Below are positions 7,232 to 15,447 of a DNA stretch of 36,225 nucleotides, one piece after another (positions within the stretch are counted from its first letter, which is position 1; every line of letters starts with the position of its first letter). The notes beneath the pieces were generated by a model, which ran no database searches, had not been told where the DNA came from, and was given only the letters and a program-made list of their open reading frames with translations. The stretch is from the NCBI RefSeq assembly GCF_004944975.1, contig NZ_SPQG01000004.1, positions 21,867 through 58,091 on the forward strand, read 5' to 3'. The stretch comes from Halorhabdus amylolytica. GTDB taxonomy: Archaea; Halobacteriota; Halobacteria; Halobacteriales; Haloarculaceae. Made by a program: the position numbers and the translations under genes.

Positions 7232-7876
7232 TCAGGCCACCTCGTCGACGGTCGCCTGCAGGTCCGCCCAGACGCCTTCGAGGGACTGCTCGCCGTCGAT
7301 CTCGACGAACTCCTCACGGTCGCTGTAATACTCGATGACGGGTTCGGTATTCTCGGCGAACACCTCCAGTCGGTTGCGCACCGCCTCCTCCCGATCGTCC
7401 TCTCGCTGGATCAACTCGCCGCCACACGCATCACAGACGCCCGCTTCCTCGGGCTGATCGAATTCGACATGGTAGTTCTCCCCACACTCCGAACAGACCC
7501 GGCGGCCGGTGAGTCGGTCGACGAGTTCGTCCTCGGAGACCGACAGCGAGACGATCACGTCCAGGTCGGTCATCGACTCGAGTTCCTCGGCCTGGTCGAG
7601 GTTTCGGGGATACCCGTCCAGAACGAACCCGTCGGCGCTGGTCAGGGCCTTCTCGACGATGGCATTGACGACGTCGTCAGGGACGAGCTCGCCGCGGTCC
7701 ATGTACTCGCCGGGTGTGTCGTACTCCAGGCCGAGATCGGAGATATCCATCTCCTTGTTCGCCCGGAGTGCGTCGCCCGTCGTGACGTGCTCGACGCCGA
7801 ACTCGGAGACGAGATTCGAACTCTGTGTCCCTTTGCCTGCACCTGGCGGTCCCAACAACAGAATTTTCGGATTCAT
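7232..7876 (-). CDS. adk: Adenylate kinase, zinc-LID type
   Basis: The 214-residue enzyme interconverts ATP + AMP with two ADP. The P-loop GPPGAGKGT is at 9-17, the AMP-site motif TTGDALR near 32-38, and the DGYPRN signature near 87-92. The LID carries four cysteines (C128, C131, C148, C151) that bind structural zinc, as in the long bacterial type of Adk. This differs from the short trimeric archaeal AdkA, as is usual in haloarchaea. The ATG at 7876 lies 30 bases after a TATA element. It is the first gene of the adk-DUF106-cmk-cbf5 series, and an 80-base gap separates it from the DUF106 gene. Confidence 0.96.
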   Translation of the reverse strand: MNPKILLLGPPGAGKGTQSSNLVSEFGVEHVTTGDALRANKEMDISDLGLEYDTPGEYMDRGELVPDDVVNAIVEKALTSADGFVLDGYPRNLDQAEELESMTDLDVIVSLSVSEDELVDRLTGRRVCSECGENYHVEFDQPEEAGVCDACGGELIQREDDREEAVRNRLEVFAENTEPVIEYYSDREEFVEIDGEQSLEGVWADLQATVDEVA

Positions 7877-7900
7877 ACGTCACCGTTGGCCGGGCCAGGT

Positions 7901-7911
7901 TATTTATGTGG
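7901..7911 (-). promoter_or_regulatory. TATA element of adk
   Basis: The minus strand reads CACATAAATAACC, centred about 30 bases upstream of the adk ATG. The spacing fits a very short or absent leader. Confidence 0.5.
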
Positions 7912-8069
7912 CGTTTGGCGACGAGAGTTCCACAGCTATCGAAGGACTGGTTTGCGTGATCGACTGGTTTTTCGGCTGCACGAACCGTCCAGTTCCGTCG
8001 GCTTTCCTGTCCTTGTCAGGCGGTCAAGGCGACTGCCCCGGGGAGGATGTCAAGATCGGGCGATGCCGA

Positions 8070-8453
8070 TCACTGGTGTTCGTCGAGCACCGCCGCGGCG
8101 TCCTCGACTGTTTCGGCCTGGAAAATTTCGTACCCCGTTTCGGACGCCGCTTCTTCACCGACCCGTTCCCACTGGAACTCGGCCGTGATTGATTCACCCG
8201 TGACGCGGACCACAGTCCCCATGCCGAGTTGACCCGCTTTCTTCGCTCCTTCTTTGAGACGCTCCTCCGCGTTCTCCGTCGCCGGTTTGTACGAAGAGAT
8301 GTCGTTTATCAATCCCCAGCCGTCGTCGAGTTGTGCTGCGCCTTCAGCTACCGCATCGACCACCTCCGCGAGTTCCGATTCGTCAAGTTGCCCCGCCAGT
8401 TTGAGTTCCATCCGGTTGTTCGTCGGGTCCACTTCGATGTTGTAACTACCCAT
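8070..8453 (-). CDS. Small STAS/SpoIIAA-like protein of unknown role
   Basis: The 127-residue protein starts MGSYNIEVDPTNNRMELKL, followed by GQLDESELAEVVDAVAEGAAQ and GWGLINDISS. The alternation of two beta strands, a helix and the strand ending in NDIS resembles the STAS/SpoIIAA-like fold, in which a short strand ends at a regulatory residue. The family assignment is an inference from pattern only. No membrane segment or signal peptide is present. ATG 8453 is preferred to 8495 because an A/T-rich TATA stretch at 8482-8495 precedes it by 30-35 bases. It is a single gene, divergent from hemE. Confidence 0.6.
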   Translation of the reverse strand: MGSYNIEVDPTNNRMELKLAGQLDESELAEVVDAVAEGAAQLDDGWGLINDISSYKPATENAEERLKEGAKKAGQLGMGTVVRVTGESITAEFQWERVGEEAASETGYEIFQAETVEDAAAVLDEHQ

Positions 8454-8481
8454 TATGGCTGTTTTTAATGAGTTATAAAAT

Positions 8482-8495
8482 ATATAGTTTCGCAT
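8482..8495 (-). promoter_or_regulatory. TATA region of the STAS-like gene
   Basis: The minus strand reads CTATATATTTTATAAC, among the strongest TATA-like runs in the window. It is centred a little over 30 bases upstream of ATG 8453. Confidence 0.55.
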
Positions 8496-8560
8496 TCTGA
8501 ATATTCTTCCGCGTATTCATCCGGTTCAGAAAGGAGACCGATCGACAGAAGTGCAGGGGA

Positions 8561-8570
8561 ATTCCTAAAC
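8561..8570 (+). promoter_or_regulatory. TATA-like element of hemE
   Basis: ATTCCTAAAC is centred about 28 bases before the hemE ATG, as expected for a leaderless haloarchaeal message. Confidence 0.35.
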
Positions 8571-8593
8571 CACATTCGACCGTACACCCGTCG

Positions 8594-9601
8594 ATGAGTG
8601 ACCTACTCGTGCGGGCTGCCCGCGGCGAACGCACCGAACGGCCGCCGGTGTGGCTGATGCGCCAGGCGGGCCGACATCTCCCCGAGTATCGCGAACTCCG
8701 TGTGGAGTACGACTTCCTCGAGGCCGTCACGACCCCCGAGGTGGCCACTGAGATCACGCTGCTCCCCTGGGAACGGTACCGACCCGACGGACTCGTCATG
8801 TTCTCGGACATCCTGACCATCCTCGAACCGCTCGGGTTCTCCTACCACATCGAGTCCGGGAAGGGCCCGGTCATCGCCGACCCCGTTTCCGACCCGGCGG
8901 ACATCCCGGACACCTACGAGGACGTGGAAACTGCTCTGGACTACGTCGGTGAATTGCTCGATCGGCTCGACTCCCGGGTCGGCGAAGAAACCGGGCTCAT
9001 CGGTTTCGCCGGTGGCCCGTTCACCCTCGCCTCCTACGCGATCGCCGGCCATCCGACCCGCAATCACTATCCGGCTCGCCAGTTCAAGGCTCGCAATCCC
9101 GAAGCGTTCCGCGATTTACTCGAGACGTTCGCCGAGGCCGTCCGCGAGTTCCTGGCCTATCAGATCGAGCACGGCGCGGACGTCGTTCAGCTGTTCGATA
9201 CCTACGCCGGCGTGTTGCCGCCCGCGGACTATCGGGAGTTCATCCAGCCTCTGCACCGCGAGATCCTGGCGGACATCGACGCGCCGACGATCGTCTTCGT
9301 CCGCAACATGGGTGGCCGTCTCGGCCAGCTCGCGGCGACTGGGGCGGACGTGGTCAGCCTGGACTGGACCGTCGAGATGGCCGACGCCCGCGAACAACTG
9401 GACGATCGAGCCGTTCAGGGGAACCTCGATCCGTCCGTCCTCTTTGCCGATCCGGAGACGATCCGCGAGCGGACGCGGGACGTGATCGAGGGTGCCGGCC
9501 CCCATGGACACGTGCTGAACCTCGGCCACGGTGTCCACAAGGACACGCCCGTCGAAGGCGTCGAGGCGTTCATCGAGACGGCCAAGTCGATCGAGCGGTA
9601 A
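8594..9601 (+). CDS. hemE: Uroporphyrinogen decarboxylase
   Basis: The 335-residue enzyme removes four carboxyl groups from uroporphyrinogen III to give coproporphyrinogen III. The signature WLMRQAGRHLPEYR at 20-33 carries the substrate-binding arginines R23 and R27. D72 in MFSDIL corresponds to the catalytic aspartate. The C-terminal LNLGHGVHKDTPVEGV contains the conserved His. Length and motifs are complete. With hemH at 10086-11132 it indicates a haem route through coproporphyrin(ogen), not only the siroheme-based route used by many archaea. Whether coproporphyrin or protoporphyrin is the iron acceptor cannot be told here. The CsaA-like gene follows 51 bases later. Confidence 0.96.
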   Translation: MSDLLVRAARGERTERPPVWLMRQAGRHLPEYRELRVEYDFLEAVTTPEVATEITLLPWERYRPDGLVMFSDILTILEPLGFSYHIESGKGPVIADPVSDPADIPDTYEDVETALDYVGELLDRLDSRVGEETGLIGFAGGPFTLASYAIAGHPTRNHYPARQFKARNPEAFRDLLETFAEAVREFLAYQIEHGADVVQLFDTYAGVLPPADYREFIQPLHREILADIDAPTIVFVRNMGGRLGQLAATGADVVSLDWTVEMADAREQLDDRAVQGNLDPSVLFADPETIRERTRDVIEGAGPHGHVLNLGHGVHKDTPVEGVEAFIETAKSIER

Positions 9602-9652
9602 GCTGTCCCCGACGGAAGGGCCTTTCACGTCTCTCCGTCTACTGGCGATCGC

Positions 9653-9976
9653 ATGACAGAGAGCCCCTTCGACGTGACGATCCGCGTCGCGGATGTCCGG
9701 AAGGTCGAACCGTTCGAGGCGGCGAACAAGCCCGAGATGGTCAAGCTGTGGCTCGACGTCGGGAAGGAGACGTTGCAGTCGGCGGCTCAGCTCGGCTACC
9801 ACCACGACCCGACGGAGCTGACCGGCGAACAGGTGCTCTGCGCAACGGACCTCGGCAGTGTCCGGATCGCCGGCTTCGAGTCCGAGGCGCTGACGGTCGG
9901 TGTCCCCGGCGGAGACGGCAATCCCGTCCTCGTGACGCCCGACGAACAGGTTCCCGTCGGCGGCGAACTGTACTGA
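9653..9976 (+). CDS. CsaA-like tRNA-binding OB-fold protein
   Basis: The 107-residue protein is a single EMAP-type tRNA-binding domain. It shows FDVTIRVADVRKVEPFEAANKP, a VKLWLDVGKE strand and a QVLCATDLGSVRIAGFESEAL core. This fits the CsaA family, which binds tRNA-like structures and in bacteria helps protein export. The basic residues expected on the OB face are few, as is usual in acidic haloarchaeal proteins. It lies between hemE and hemH, follows hemE on the same strand, and may be co-transcribed with it. I cannot say whether its role is related to haem. Confidence 0.8.
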   Translation: MTESPFDVTIRVADVRKVEPFEAANKPEMVKLWLDVGKETLQSAAQLGYHHDPTELTGEQVLCATDLGSVRIAGFESEALTVGVPGGDGNPVLVTPDEQVPVGGELY

Positions 9977-10085
9977 TCGCACCCGGTGCTATTCCGCTCC
10001 TGGAGAGAAAGCCACAGAGGTTGTGCCGACGGTGAACGATGCCGAACTCACCCCTCGTGGGGGGTGACGTTACCGGACCGCCGTC

Positions 10086-11132
10086 TCAGTCCAGCGGCGC
10101 GTTCAGACACATCGTTCCCGGTTCGTCCCGGCACTCACACTGCCGGAACTGGTAGACTGCGGGGTCGAAGTCGGCGACGAAGGGTTCGACGAGATCCTCC
10201 AGCACGCCGACGAAACGCTCGTCGTCGTGGGGGACAGGGACCCGATAGAAATCGAGGCCGACCGTCTCGGCCTCTTCTTTGAGCTCCACGTCGAGTTCAG
10301 AGAGAGTCTCACTTTGCTCGTGGATGAAGCTGATCGGCTCGACCACCACGCGCTCGGCATCGACGGTCTCGATAACCTCCTCGATCTCGGGTTCTGTCCA
10401 GGGGATATCCCGGTTCTCGTGGTTCTGATATCCCAGTTCGTAGGAATCGATGTCGAGCAATCCCGCCACAGTCTCGACGTATTCCCTGACGTAGGTGTCA
10501 TAACGGCTGCCTTCCTCTGTGAGGTAGTACTGTGGCGTGCCGTGGGCGGAGAAGACCAGTGCAGTGTCGGGATCGTGCAGGTCGACGCCCTGCTCGTCCG
10601 CGAACGCCTGGATGTTGTCCACACGAAGGCGTGGGTAATCCGGGTGGCGGTGCCAGCCCGATATCTCCTGGAGTGCGTCGAACTCCCGCTCGTCGGCTGC
10701 CGCTCGCAGTTCTGCCAGCGCGTCGACGGTCGTCGAGGGGCCACAGAGTGGATAAATCGGGAGGCCGATGATCCGGTCGTGGCCCGCATCGATGGCCGCG
10801 TCGAGTGCGTCGTCGATGAACGGCTCGGTGAACTGCATCCCGATGTAGGTCTCGACGTCACGACCACGTGCGCGAAGGCGCTCTTCCAGTACATCGGCCT
10901 GGTCGCGGGCCTGGCCGTTCAACGGCGACCCGCCGATCTCTTCGTATTCCTCGATCAGCGGTCCGGCGCGGCGCTCGGCCAGTTCCCGGGAGCGCTCGCG
11001 GGCCTCGGCCTCGGTCGTGTCGCCCTCGATCTCGCGGTTGTTGAAGAAAATGCGTTCGAGATACGAGACGACGGCCTCGCGTTCGGGCGTGGCCGGTTCG
11101 CCGAAATTCAACAACAGGATTGCGGTGGACAT
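10086..11132 (-). CDS. hemH: Ferrochelatase with candidate iron-sulfur cysteines
   Basis: The 348-residue enzyme inserts ferrous iron into a porphyrin. The N-terminal LLLNFGEPATP, H197 in SAHGTP and the catalytic signature FIHEQSETLSELDVE (H271, E275) are all present. The protein has just four cysteines: C130 in IYPLCGPSTT, and C332, C334 and C342 at the extreme C-terminus. In animal ferrochelatases one internal and three C-terminal cysteines hold a [2Fe-2S] cluster, and C130 sits at the equivalent internal place. The substrate may be coproporphyrin III (CpfC-type) or protoporphyrin IX. It faces the CsaA-like gene tail to tail across a 109-base gap. A CCTTTTCC stretch 26 bases upstream of ATG 11132 may be its TATA element. 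Confidence 0.95.
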   Translation of the reverse strand: MSTAILLLNFGEPATPEREAVVSYLERIFFNNREIEGDTTEAEARERSRELAERRAGPLIEEYEEIGGSPLNGQARDQADVLEERLRARGRDVETYIGMQFTEPFIDDALDAAIDAGHDRIIGLPIYPLCGPSTTVDALAELRAAADEREFDALQEISGWHRHPDYPRLRVDNIQAFADEQGVDLHDPDTALVFSAHGTPQYYLTEEGSRYDTYVREYVETVAGLLDIDSYELGYQNHENRDIPWTEPEIEEVIETVDAERVVVEPISFIHEQSETLSELDVELKEEAETVGLDFYRVPVPHDDERFVGVLEDLVEPFVADFDPAVYQFRQCECRDEPGTMCLNAPLD

Positions 11133-11198
11133 GGCCCGACGTTGGGGCTGGATCGGAAAAGGGGTTTGCCTGCCGGCGGAGCGATCCGCTCGAGTGAC

Positions 11199-11354
11199 TC
11201 ATCTTGGGCGGACAGTCAGTGACGGAAAATACGACCCGTAAAACCCTTCGTCGAACGTGATTAGGGCGTCGGCGTCTGTCACCGCATGACCGCCGATGAG
11301 AAAGTCAGCAGCGACGTGCTGGCGGGGGACAGTGACGTCCCGCAGTGCTCGCAC
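11199..11354 (-). pseudogene. Remnant of a PIN-domain (VapC-like) toxin gene
   Basis: On the minus strand this stretch encodes about 51 residues including VTVPRQHVAADFLIGGHAV, TDADALITFDEGFY and YFPSLTVR. That is the usual C-terminal half of haloarchaeal PIN-domain RNases, with the acidic residues of AADFLIGGHA and TDADAL. The N-terminal half with the first catalytic Asp is missing, and the frame upstream meets a TGA. A GTG at 11354 could start it, but the product would be half a domain. Upstream (to about 11470), in two other frames, are pieces ending in a CxxC-x7-CxxC zinc ribbon, so the site looks like fused debris of two genes. The gap between hemH and trkH (11133-11496) holds nothing else I can support. 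Confidence 0.5.
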
Positions 11355-11496
11355 TCGACTGTCTGTTCAGTCCCACAGGACGGACACTGCGACCGTCCGG
11401 TCGCCGATCGACGTAGTCGCGGAACCGCTCGCCAGCCACGAATAGGGCCTGACGTGGCGGCTCGACGAGTCGGATACTATTACTCCAGATACGCCC

Positions 11497-13035
11497 TCAC
11501 GACCGCCAGTAGGCCCGGGTCAGGAGGACAAGCACGGGGAAGATCTCCAGGCGGCCGATCCACATCAGGAAGACCATCAGGAGTTTCGACGTGTCGGGGA
11601 ACAATTCGTAGTTCTCCATCGGGCCAACGACGCCAAAGCCCGGCCCGACGTTGCCGATCGTCGCGGCGACAGCGCTCAACCCGTCCAGGACTGCGAGATC
11701 CATCCCGACCCGGCCGGCGTCAAGCATGAGGACGACGACAGCCAGGAAGAACAGCGCGAGATACAGCAGCGTGAAGGCGTGGATCCCGCGGATGGCCGAC
11801 TCGTCCAGCGCCCGGCCGCCCAGCCGGACGGGACTGACCGCCTCGGGGTGGACGGTGGTGAACAGCTCCCGTTTGATCGACTTGGCGATGACCAGCCAGC
11901 GGACCATCTTGATCGCGCCGCCGGTCGACCCGGCCGAACCGCCGAGGAACATCCCGAACAGCAGCAGGTACTGTGCGGTCGATGTCCAGTCGTTGAAGTC
12001 GATGCTGGCATAGCCCGTCGTCGTCACGATCGAGACGACCTGGAAGAGGCCGTGCCGAAGGGCTTTCTCGATGCCCGTTAGCCCGGCACTACCGGGCAGA
12101 CTCGGACCCACGAAGAGCACGACCGTCACGACGGCGGTCAGCGTGGCCATGACGCCGGCGTAGAAGCGAAACTCCTCGTCTCCGGGCAGCGTGAAGGGAT
12201 CGCCCCGGAGGACGCCCCAGAACAACGCGAAGTTCGTCCCCGCGACGACCATAAAGGGGATGATCGCCCACTGGACGGCCGCCGAGAACGCCTCGATCGA
12301 ATAGGCTTCCGGGGAGAAACCGCCGGTCGGCAGCGTCGTCAGGCCGTGGGAGATAGCGTTGAACAGCGTCATGTCGGGGGCAAACCCGACGAGATGCAGG
12401 CCATAGAGCAAGATCATCTCGGCGACAGTGAAGGCGAAGTAGGCGATCCAGAGGACGCGTGCCGTCTCGGCGATTCGCGGCGTGAGCTTCTCGATGCCAG
12501 GTCCCGGAGCCTCCGCGTCCATCAGTTGTGCGCCACCGACCGAGAGTTCGGGGAGGATCGCCACTGCGAGGACGACGATCCCCATCCCACCGAGCCACTG
12601 GGTGAGCTGTCGCCACAGCAGGAGTGCGTGAGAGTGATGCTCGACGCCGATCTGACCCATCACCGTCGCGCCCGTGGTCGTAAATCCGCTCATCGACTCG
12701 AACAGCGCGTTCGGCACATGGGGCCAGGTAAGCGTCGAAGCCGTGCCATGCTCCGCGAGCAGATACGGGATCGCCCCGACCAGCGCGACCGCGAGCCACG
12801 TTGCCGCGACCATCAGAAACCCCTCGCGGGCGCCCAGATCGTGCTCTTCGTCGAGTTGGGTGAGCGCGAACCCGGCGACGGCCGTCACGGCGATCGTGAC
12901 GAGGAACGGAATCCATCCCTCGCCGTAAATGAACGCCGTAACGAGCGGGATCGAAAGTGGCACCGCGAGGTACAACAGGACCCGGCCAGTCAGCGCGAGA
13001 CTCGCCCGCCAGTCCACGCGGACGTACCCGGTCAT
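11497..13035 (-). CDS. trkH: Trk-type potassium uptake membrane subunit TrkH (copy 1)
   Basis: The 512-residue protein has eight or more membrane helices arranged as four M1-P-M2 repeats of the TrkH/KtrB channel family. The four selectivity loops are visible as SGFTTTGAT, LTTLPTGGFS, TTTGYAS and TIGNVGPGFG, each with the central glycine. It conducts K+ across the cytoplasmic membrane, gated by the cytosolic TrkA ring. Its ATG overlaps the trkA stop by 4 bases (ATGA), so the two subunits are translated as a pair. The C-terminal MWIGRLEIFPVLVLL is characteristic. High potassium is essential for this group of organisms. Confidence 0.95.
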   Translation of the reverse strand: MTGYVRVDWRASLALTGRVLLYLAVPLSIPLVTAFIYGEGWIPFLVTIAVTAVAGFALTQLDEEHDLGAREGFLMVAATWLAVALVGAIPYLLAEHGTASTLTWPHVPNALFESMSGFTTTGATVMGQIGVEHHSHALLLWRQLTQWLGGMGIVVLAVAILPELSVGGAQLMDAEAPGPGIEKLTPRIAETARVLWIAYFAFTVAEMILLYGLHLVGFAPDMTLFNAISHGLTTLPTGGFSPEAYSIEAFSAAVQWAIIPFMVVAGTNFALFWGVLRGDPFTLPGDEEFRFYAGVMATLTAVVTVVLFVGPSLPGSAGLTGIEKALRHGLFQVVSIVTTTGYASIDFNDWTSTAQYLLLFGMFLGGSAGSTGGAIKMVRWLVIAKSIKRELFTTVHPEAVSPVRLGGRALDESAIRGIHAFTLLYLALFFLAVVVLMLDAGRVGMDLAVLDGLSAVAATIGNVGPGFGVVGPMENYELFPDTSKLLMVFLMWIGRLEIFPVLVLLTRAYWRS

Positions 13036-14378
13036 AGTTTGGCGAGTGTCTCGTCCAGTACCGCGGCTTCGACGAAGACGACGACGTGGTCACCGGGCTC
13101 GACGATTGTGTCACCGCGTGGACGGACGAACTCGCCGTCGCGCGTGATCGCGCCCACGACGACGCCGTCGGGCAGGTCGGCGGCCACCTCCCGGATCGGC
13201 CGCCCGTCGAAGATACTTTCATCCTCGATCTCGACCTCGATGACTTCCGCCCGGTCGCTGCCGATGATGGCGACGTTCTCGGCGTGTTGCTCGCGGGTGA
13301 ACCGCGTTATCTCCTCGGCAGCCACCTCACGGGGCTGGACGGCCACGTCGATCCCGACAGTCTCGAAGAGATCCACGTACGAGCGATCCTCGACGACGGC
13401 GATCGCCCGATCGGCACCGAGACGTTTGGCAAGCAGTCCCGCCAGCAGGTTCCTCTCGTCGGACTCCAAGGTCGTGACGACGACATCCACCGCGTCGATG
13501 TTCTCGCGTTCGAGGAAGTCCCGGTCGGTGGCATCGGCTTCGAGGACTGTCGTCCCTGAGAGCGCTTCGGCGAGGAATTGTGCCCGTTCGGGGTCGCGTT
13601 CGATCAACTTCGGGCGAATCCCCCGCTCCTGGAGTAATCGGGCCGTCTGGTAGCCGACCGAACTGCCGCCGACGATCAGGACATCGTGGTAGTCGTCGTC
13701 CGGCGCGACGGCGTGGCTGAACGCCGTCACTGCCTCGTCGGTCCCGATGACGACCACCTCGTCACCCGCCGACAGCGTCGTGTCGCCACGAGGGATGACG
13801 ATCTCGTCGGGCTCGCCGCCCTCGTCGGGGCAGAGAATCGCCGCGAACGTGAGGTCCTCGAAGCGATCTGCCTCGGCGACAGTCTGGCCGGCGACCGGAC
13901 TGTCCGCGGCGAGTTCGAACTCGGCCATCTGGATTGTCCCCTCGGCGAAGGTGTCGACATCGCGGGCGGCCGGCAGGCCGATCATGCTGGCGATCTTGCG
14001 GGCCGTCAGCAGGTTCGTCCCGACCATGACGTCGACGCCGAGTGCCCCTTCGGCGTTGTTCCAGGTGTCGAGGAACTTCGTGTTGCGGACGCGTGCGATC
14101 GTTGTGACGTCCGCGAGCGTCTTGGCGGTCCCACAGGAGACGATGTTCGTCTCGTCGTCGTCGGTCACGGCGATCAGGAGGTCGGACTGTTCGAGACCGG
14201 CCTCCCGTAGCGTTTCGATCGCCGCACCGTCGCCCTCGATGGCCAGCACGTCCAAGTCGTAGGTCAGCGCCTCGACGCGATCGCCGTCGACATCGACGAC
14301 GACGACCTCGTGCATGTCGGCCAGACTCGCGGCCACACTCGAACCGACCTCGCCCGCGCCGATGACGATTACGCGCAT
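13032..14378 (-). CDS. trkA: Potassium uptake regulatory subunit TrkA, two-lobed
   Basis: The 448-residue protein holds two tandem RCK units. The first NAD-binding motif is VIGAGEVG at 5-12 and the second is LIVGGSSVG near 234-242. Each Rossmann domain is followed by a TrkA-C (RCK_C) segment, with PRGDTTLSAGDEVVV closing the first half and RPRGDTIVEPGDHVVVF closing the second. A ring of these domains gates TrkH in response to NAD(H) or nucleotides. ATG 14378 is chosen because it directly begins the Rossmann motif and has a GGAGG about 8 bases before it; an upstream frame to 14477 is run-on. It lies 95 bases behind the Lrp-RCK_C gene and overlaps trkH. Confidence 0.94.
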   Translation of the reverse strand: MRVIVIGAGEVGSSVAASLADMHEVVVVDVDGDRVEALTYDLDVLAIEGDGAAIETLREAGLEQSDLLIAVTDDDETNIVSCGTAKTLADVTTIARVRNTKFLDTWNNAEGALGVDVMVGTNLLTARKIASMIGLPAARDVDTFAEGTIQMAEFELAADSPVAGQTVAEADRFEDLTFAAILCPDEGGEPDEIVIPRGDTTLSAGDEVVVIGTDEAVTAFSHAVAPDDDYHDVLIVGGSSVGYQTARLLQERGIRPKLIERDPERAQFLAEALSGTTVLEADATDRDFLERENIDAVDVVVTTLESDERNLLAGLLAKRLGADRAIAVVEDRSYVDLFETVGIDVAVQPREVAAEEITRFTREQHAENVAIIGSDRAEVIEVEIEDESIFDGRPIREVAADLPDGVVVGAITRDGEFVRPRGDTIVEPGDHVVVFVEAAVLDETLAKL

Positions 14379-14473
14379 CCGCGCTCCTCCATCATTGTCC
14401 CGAGATATCCCCGCCGTCCGGAAGTGTGTTTTCCCCCCCGGAAGTAGTGACTCGTCCGGGACTCCGGGAAGAC

Positions 14474-15217
14474 TCACTGCCCGGTAAACGCCGACAACGT
14501 CTCCTCGGAAATGCCGGATCGGGAGTGCACGGTGACAAAGTCGCCAGCCTGAATGGTCGTCTCACCGGTCGGCGAGATTGACTCCCCGTTCCGGTTGATC
14601 CGAACCACGAGGAGATCCGACGTCAGGAGCCCCTCTTCGTTGGCTTCCTGCAGGGTCGTGCCCACGATCGGCGTCTCCTCCTCGACGATCAACTCGACGA
14701 CGTTGGCGTCGCCCGTCAACCCGGCGACGCCCGAGACCGGCGAGATCGGCTCCTCGTCGCGTGGCCCGAACGGGGCGTAGGGCCGGAAGTACTCCCGATA
14801 GCCCAGGTCCTCGTCGTCGATCTCGATACCCAGCGAGATGAGGTCCTGGGCGATACGCGTCAGATCGTCGGTGTCGGTCCCGACCACTTTGATCCTGAGG
14901 TCGCCCCGCCCTGAGAGGATCTCCCTGACGTTGACGACCCCCGAAATCTCCAGGGCCCGGCGGGCGAGTTCCTCCCGGTCGCGGTCACCCGTCGAACAGA
15001 CGTAGTGGTTGACCAGTCGCCCCTCGACCTTCTCGTAGTCGATGTGGGCGTGATACCCCTGGATGATGCCGTCCTCCTCCAGTTGGCGGATCCGGTTGCG
15101 GACCGTCGGTGCCGAGACGTCGACCTGCTCGGCGATGTCCGGCGCGGACGTGTGGCGGGCCTCCTGGGCGAGATAATACAGGATCTGCTCGTCGATCGCG
15201 TCGATTCCCCCTGGCAT
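14474..15217 (-). CDS. Lrp/AsnC-type regulator fused to an RCK_C (TrkA-C) domain
   Basis: The 247-residue protein opens with an AsnC-type helix-turn-helix (IDEQILYYLAQEARHTSAPD, then VSAPTVRNRIRQLEEDGIIQGY). An Lrp-type middle domain follows to about 140. It ends with an RCK_C domain (about 165-245: ANVVELIVEEETPIVGTTL, TSDLLVVRINRNGE, TTIQAGDFVTVHS) like the one in TrkA. It is probably a DNA-binding regulator whose ligand domain senses the same signal as the potassium channel gate. It is the first gene before trkA-trkH and faces the usp-APC-trkA-trkH unit across 304 bases, so it may control both. RCK_C domains in some bacterial K+ transporters bind c-di-AMP; that is a possibility here, not shown. 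Confidence 0.88.
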   Translation of the reverse strand: MPGGIDAIDEQILYYLAQEARHTSAPDIAEQVDVSAPTVRNRIRQLEEDGIIQGYHAHIDYEKVEGRLVNHYVCSTGDRDREELARRALEISGVVNVREILSGRGDLRIKVVGTDTDDLTRIAQDLISLGIEIDDEDLGYREYFRPYAPFGPRDEEPISPVSGVAGLTGDANVVELIVEEETPIVGTTLQEANEEGLLTSDLLVVRINRNGESISPTGETTIQAGDFVTVHSRSGISEETLSAFTGQ

Positions 15218-15245
15218 GTGTGTCTTCGAAATCGATCCGGTAGTC

Positions 15246-15257
15246 CCTTTTAGTTTC
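15246..15257 (-). promoter_or_regulatory. TATA-like element of the Lrp-RCK_C gene
   Basis: The minus strand reads AAACTAAAAGGG about 34 bases upstream of ATG 15217. The spacing suggests a short leader. The 15218-15447 region between the divergent units otherwise holds A/T-rich stretches near 15381-15394 and 15413-15423. Confidence 0.35.
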
Positions 15258-15412
15258 CGTTACGGATTCTGACTGCTCGCCTTGCCTTCTGCTCAAACTA
15301 ACACGTGGATCTATCGAGGATCGACCCAGATCCGAACAATACCGCCAACTGACTGGCGATGAACGAACCCATAGTTGCGGTCATATAATATACGGGAGCG
15401 TTCGCAGTTCCG

Positions 15413-15423
15413 ATATATATTAA
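15413..15423 (+). promoter_or_regulatory. TATA element of the usp-APC-trk unit
   Basis: ATATATATTAA is a strong TATA-like run centred about 30 bases before the ATG of the 25-codon micro-ORF at 15448. It is about 100 bases before usp. The spacing points to a leaderless transcript that begins with the micro-ORF. A second A/T run (TCATATAATATACG, 15381-15394) lies further up. Confidence 0.5.
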
Positions 15424-15447
15424 CCGTTTCGGGCTATGGGTCCGGGC

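Noticed and set aside
7145-8188. 347-codon plus-strand frame over adk
   Set aside because: Adk is certain on the other strand and the frame has no recognisable domain or sensible start.
11286-11729. 147-codon plus-strand frame with several cysteines after hemH
   Set aside because: It runs into the trkH gene antisense, and the cysteines are the mirror of the minus-strand zinc-ribbon debris.
12346-13653. 435-codon plus-strand frame over trkH/trkA
   Set aside because: Shadow of two well-supported genes; the composition is Arg/Asp/His-rich low complexity.
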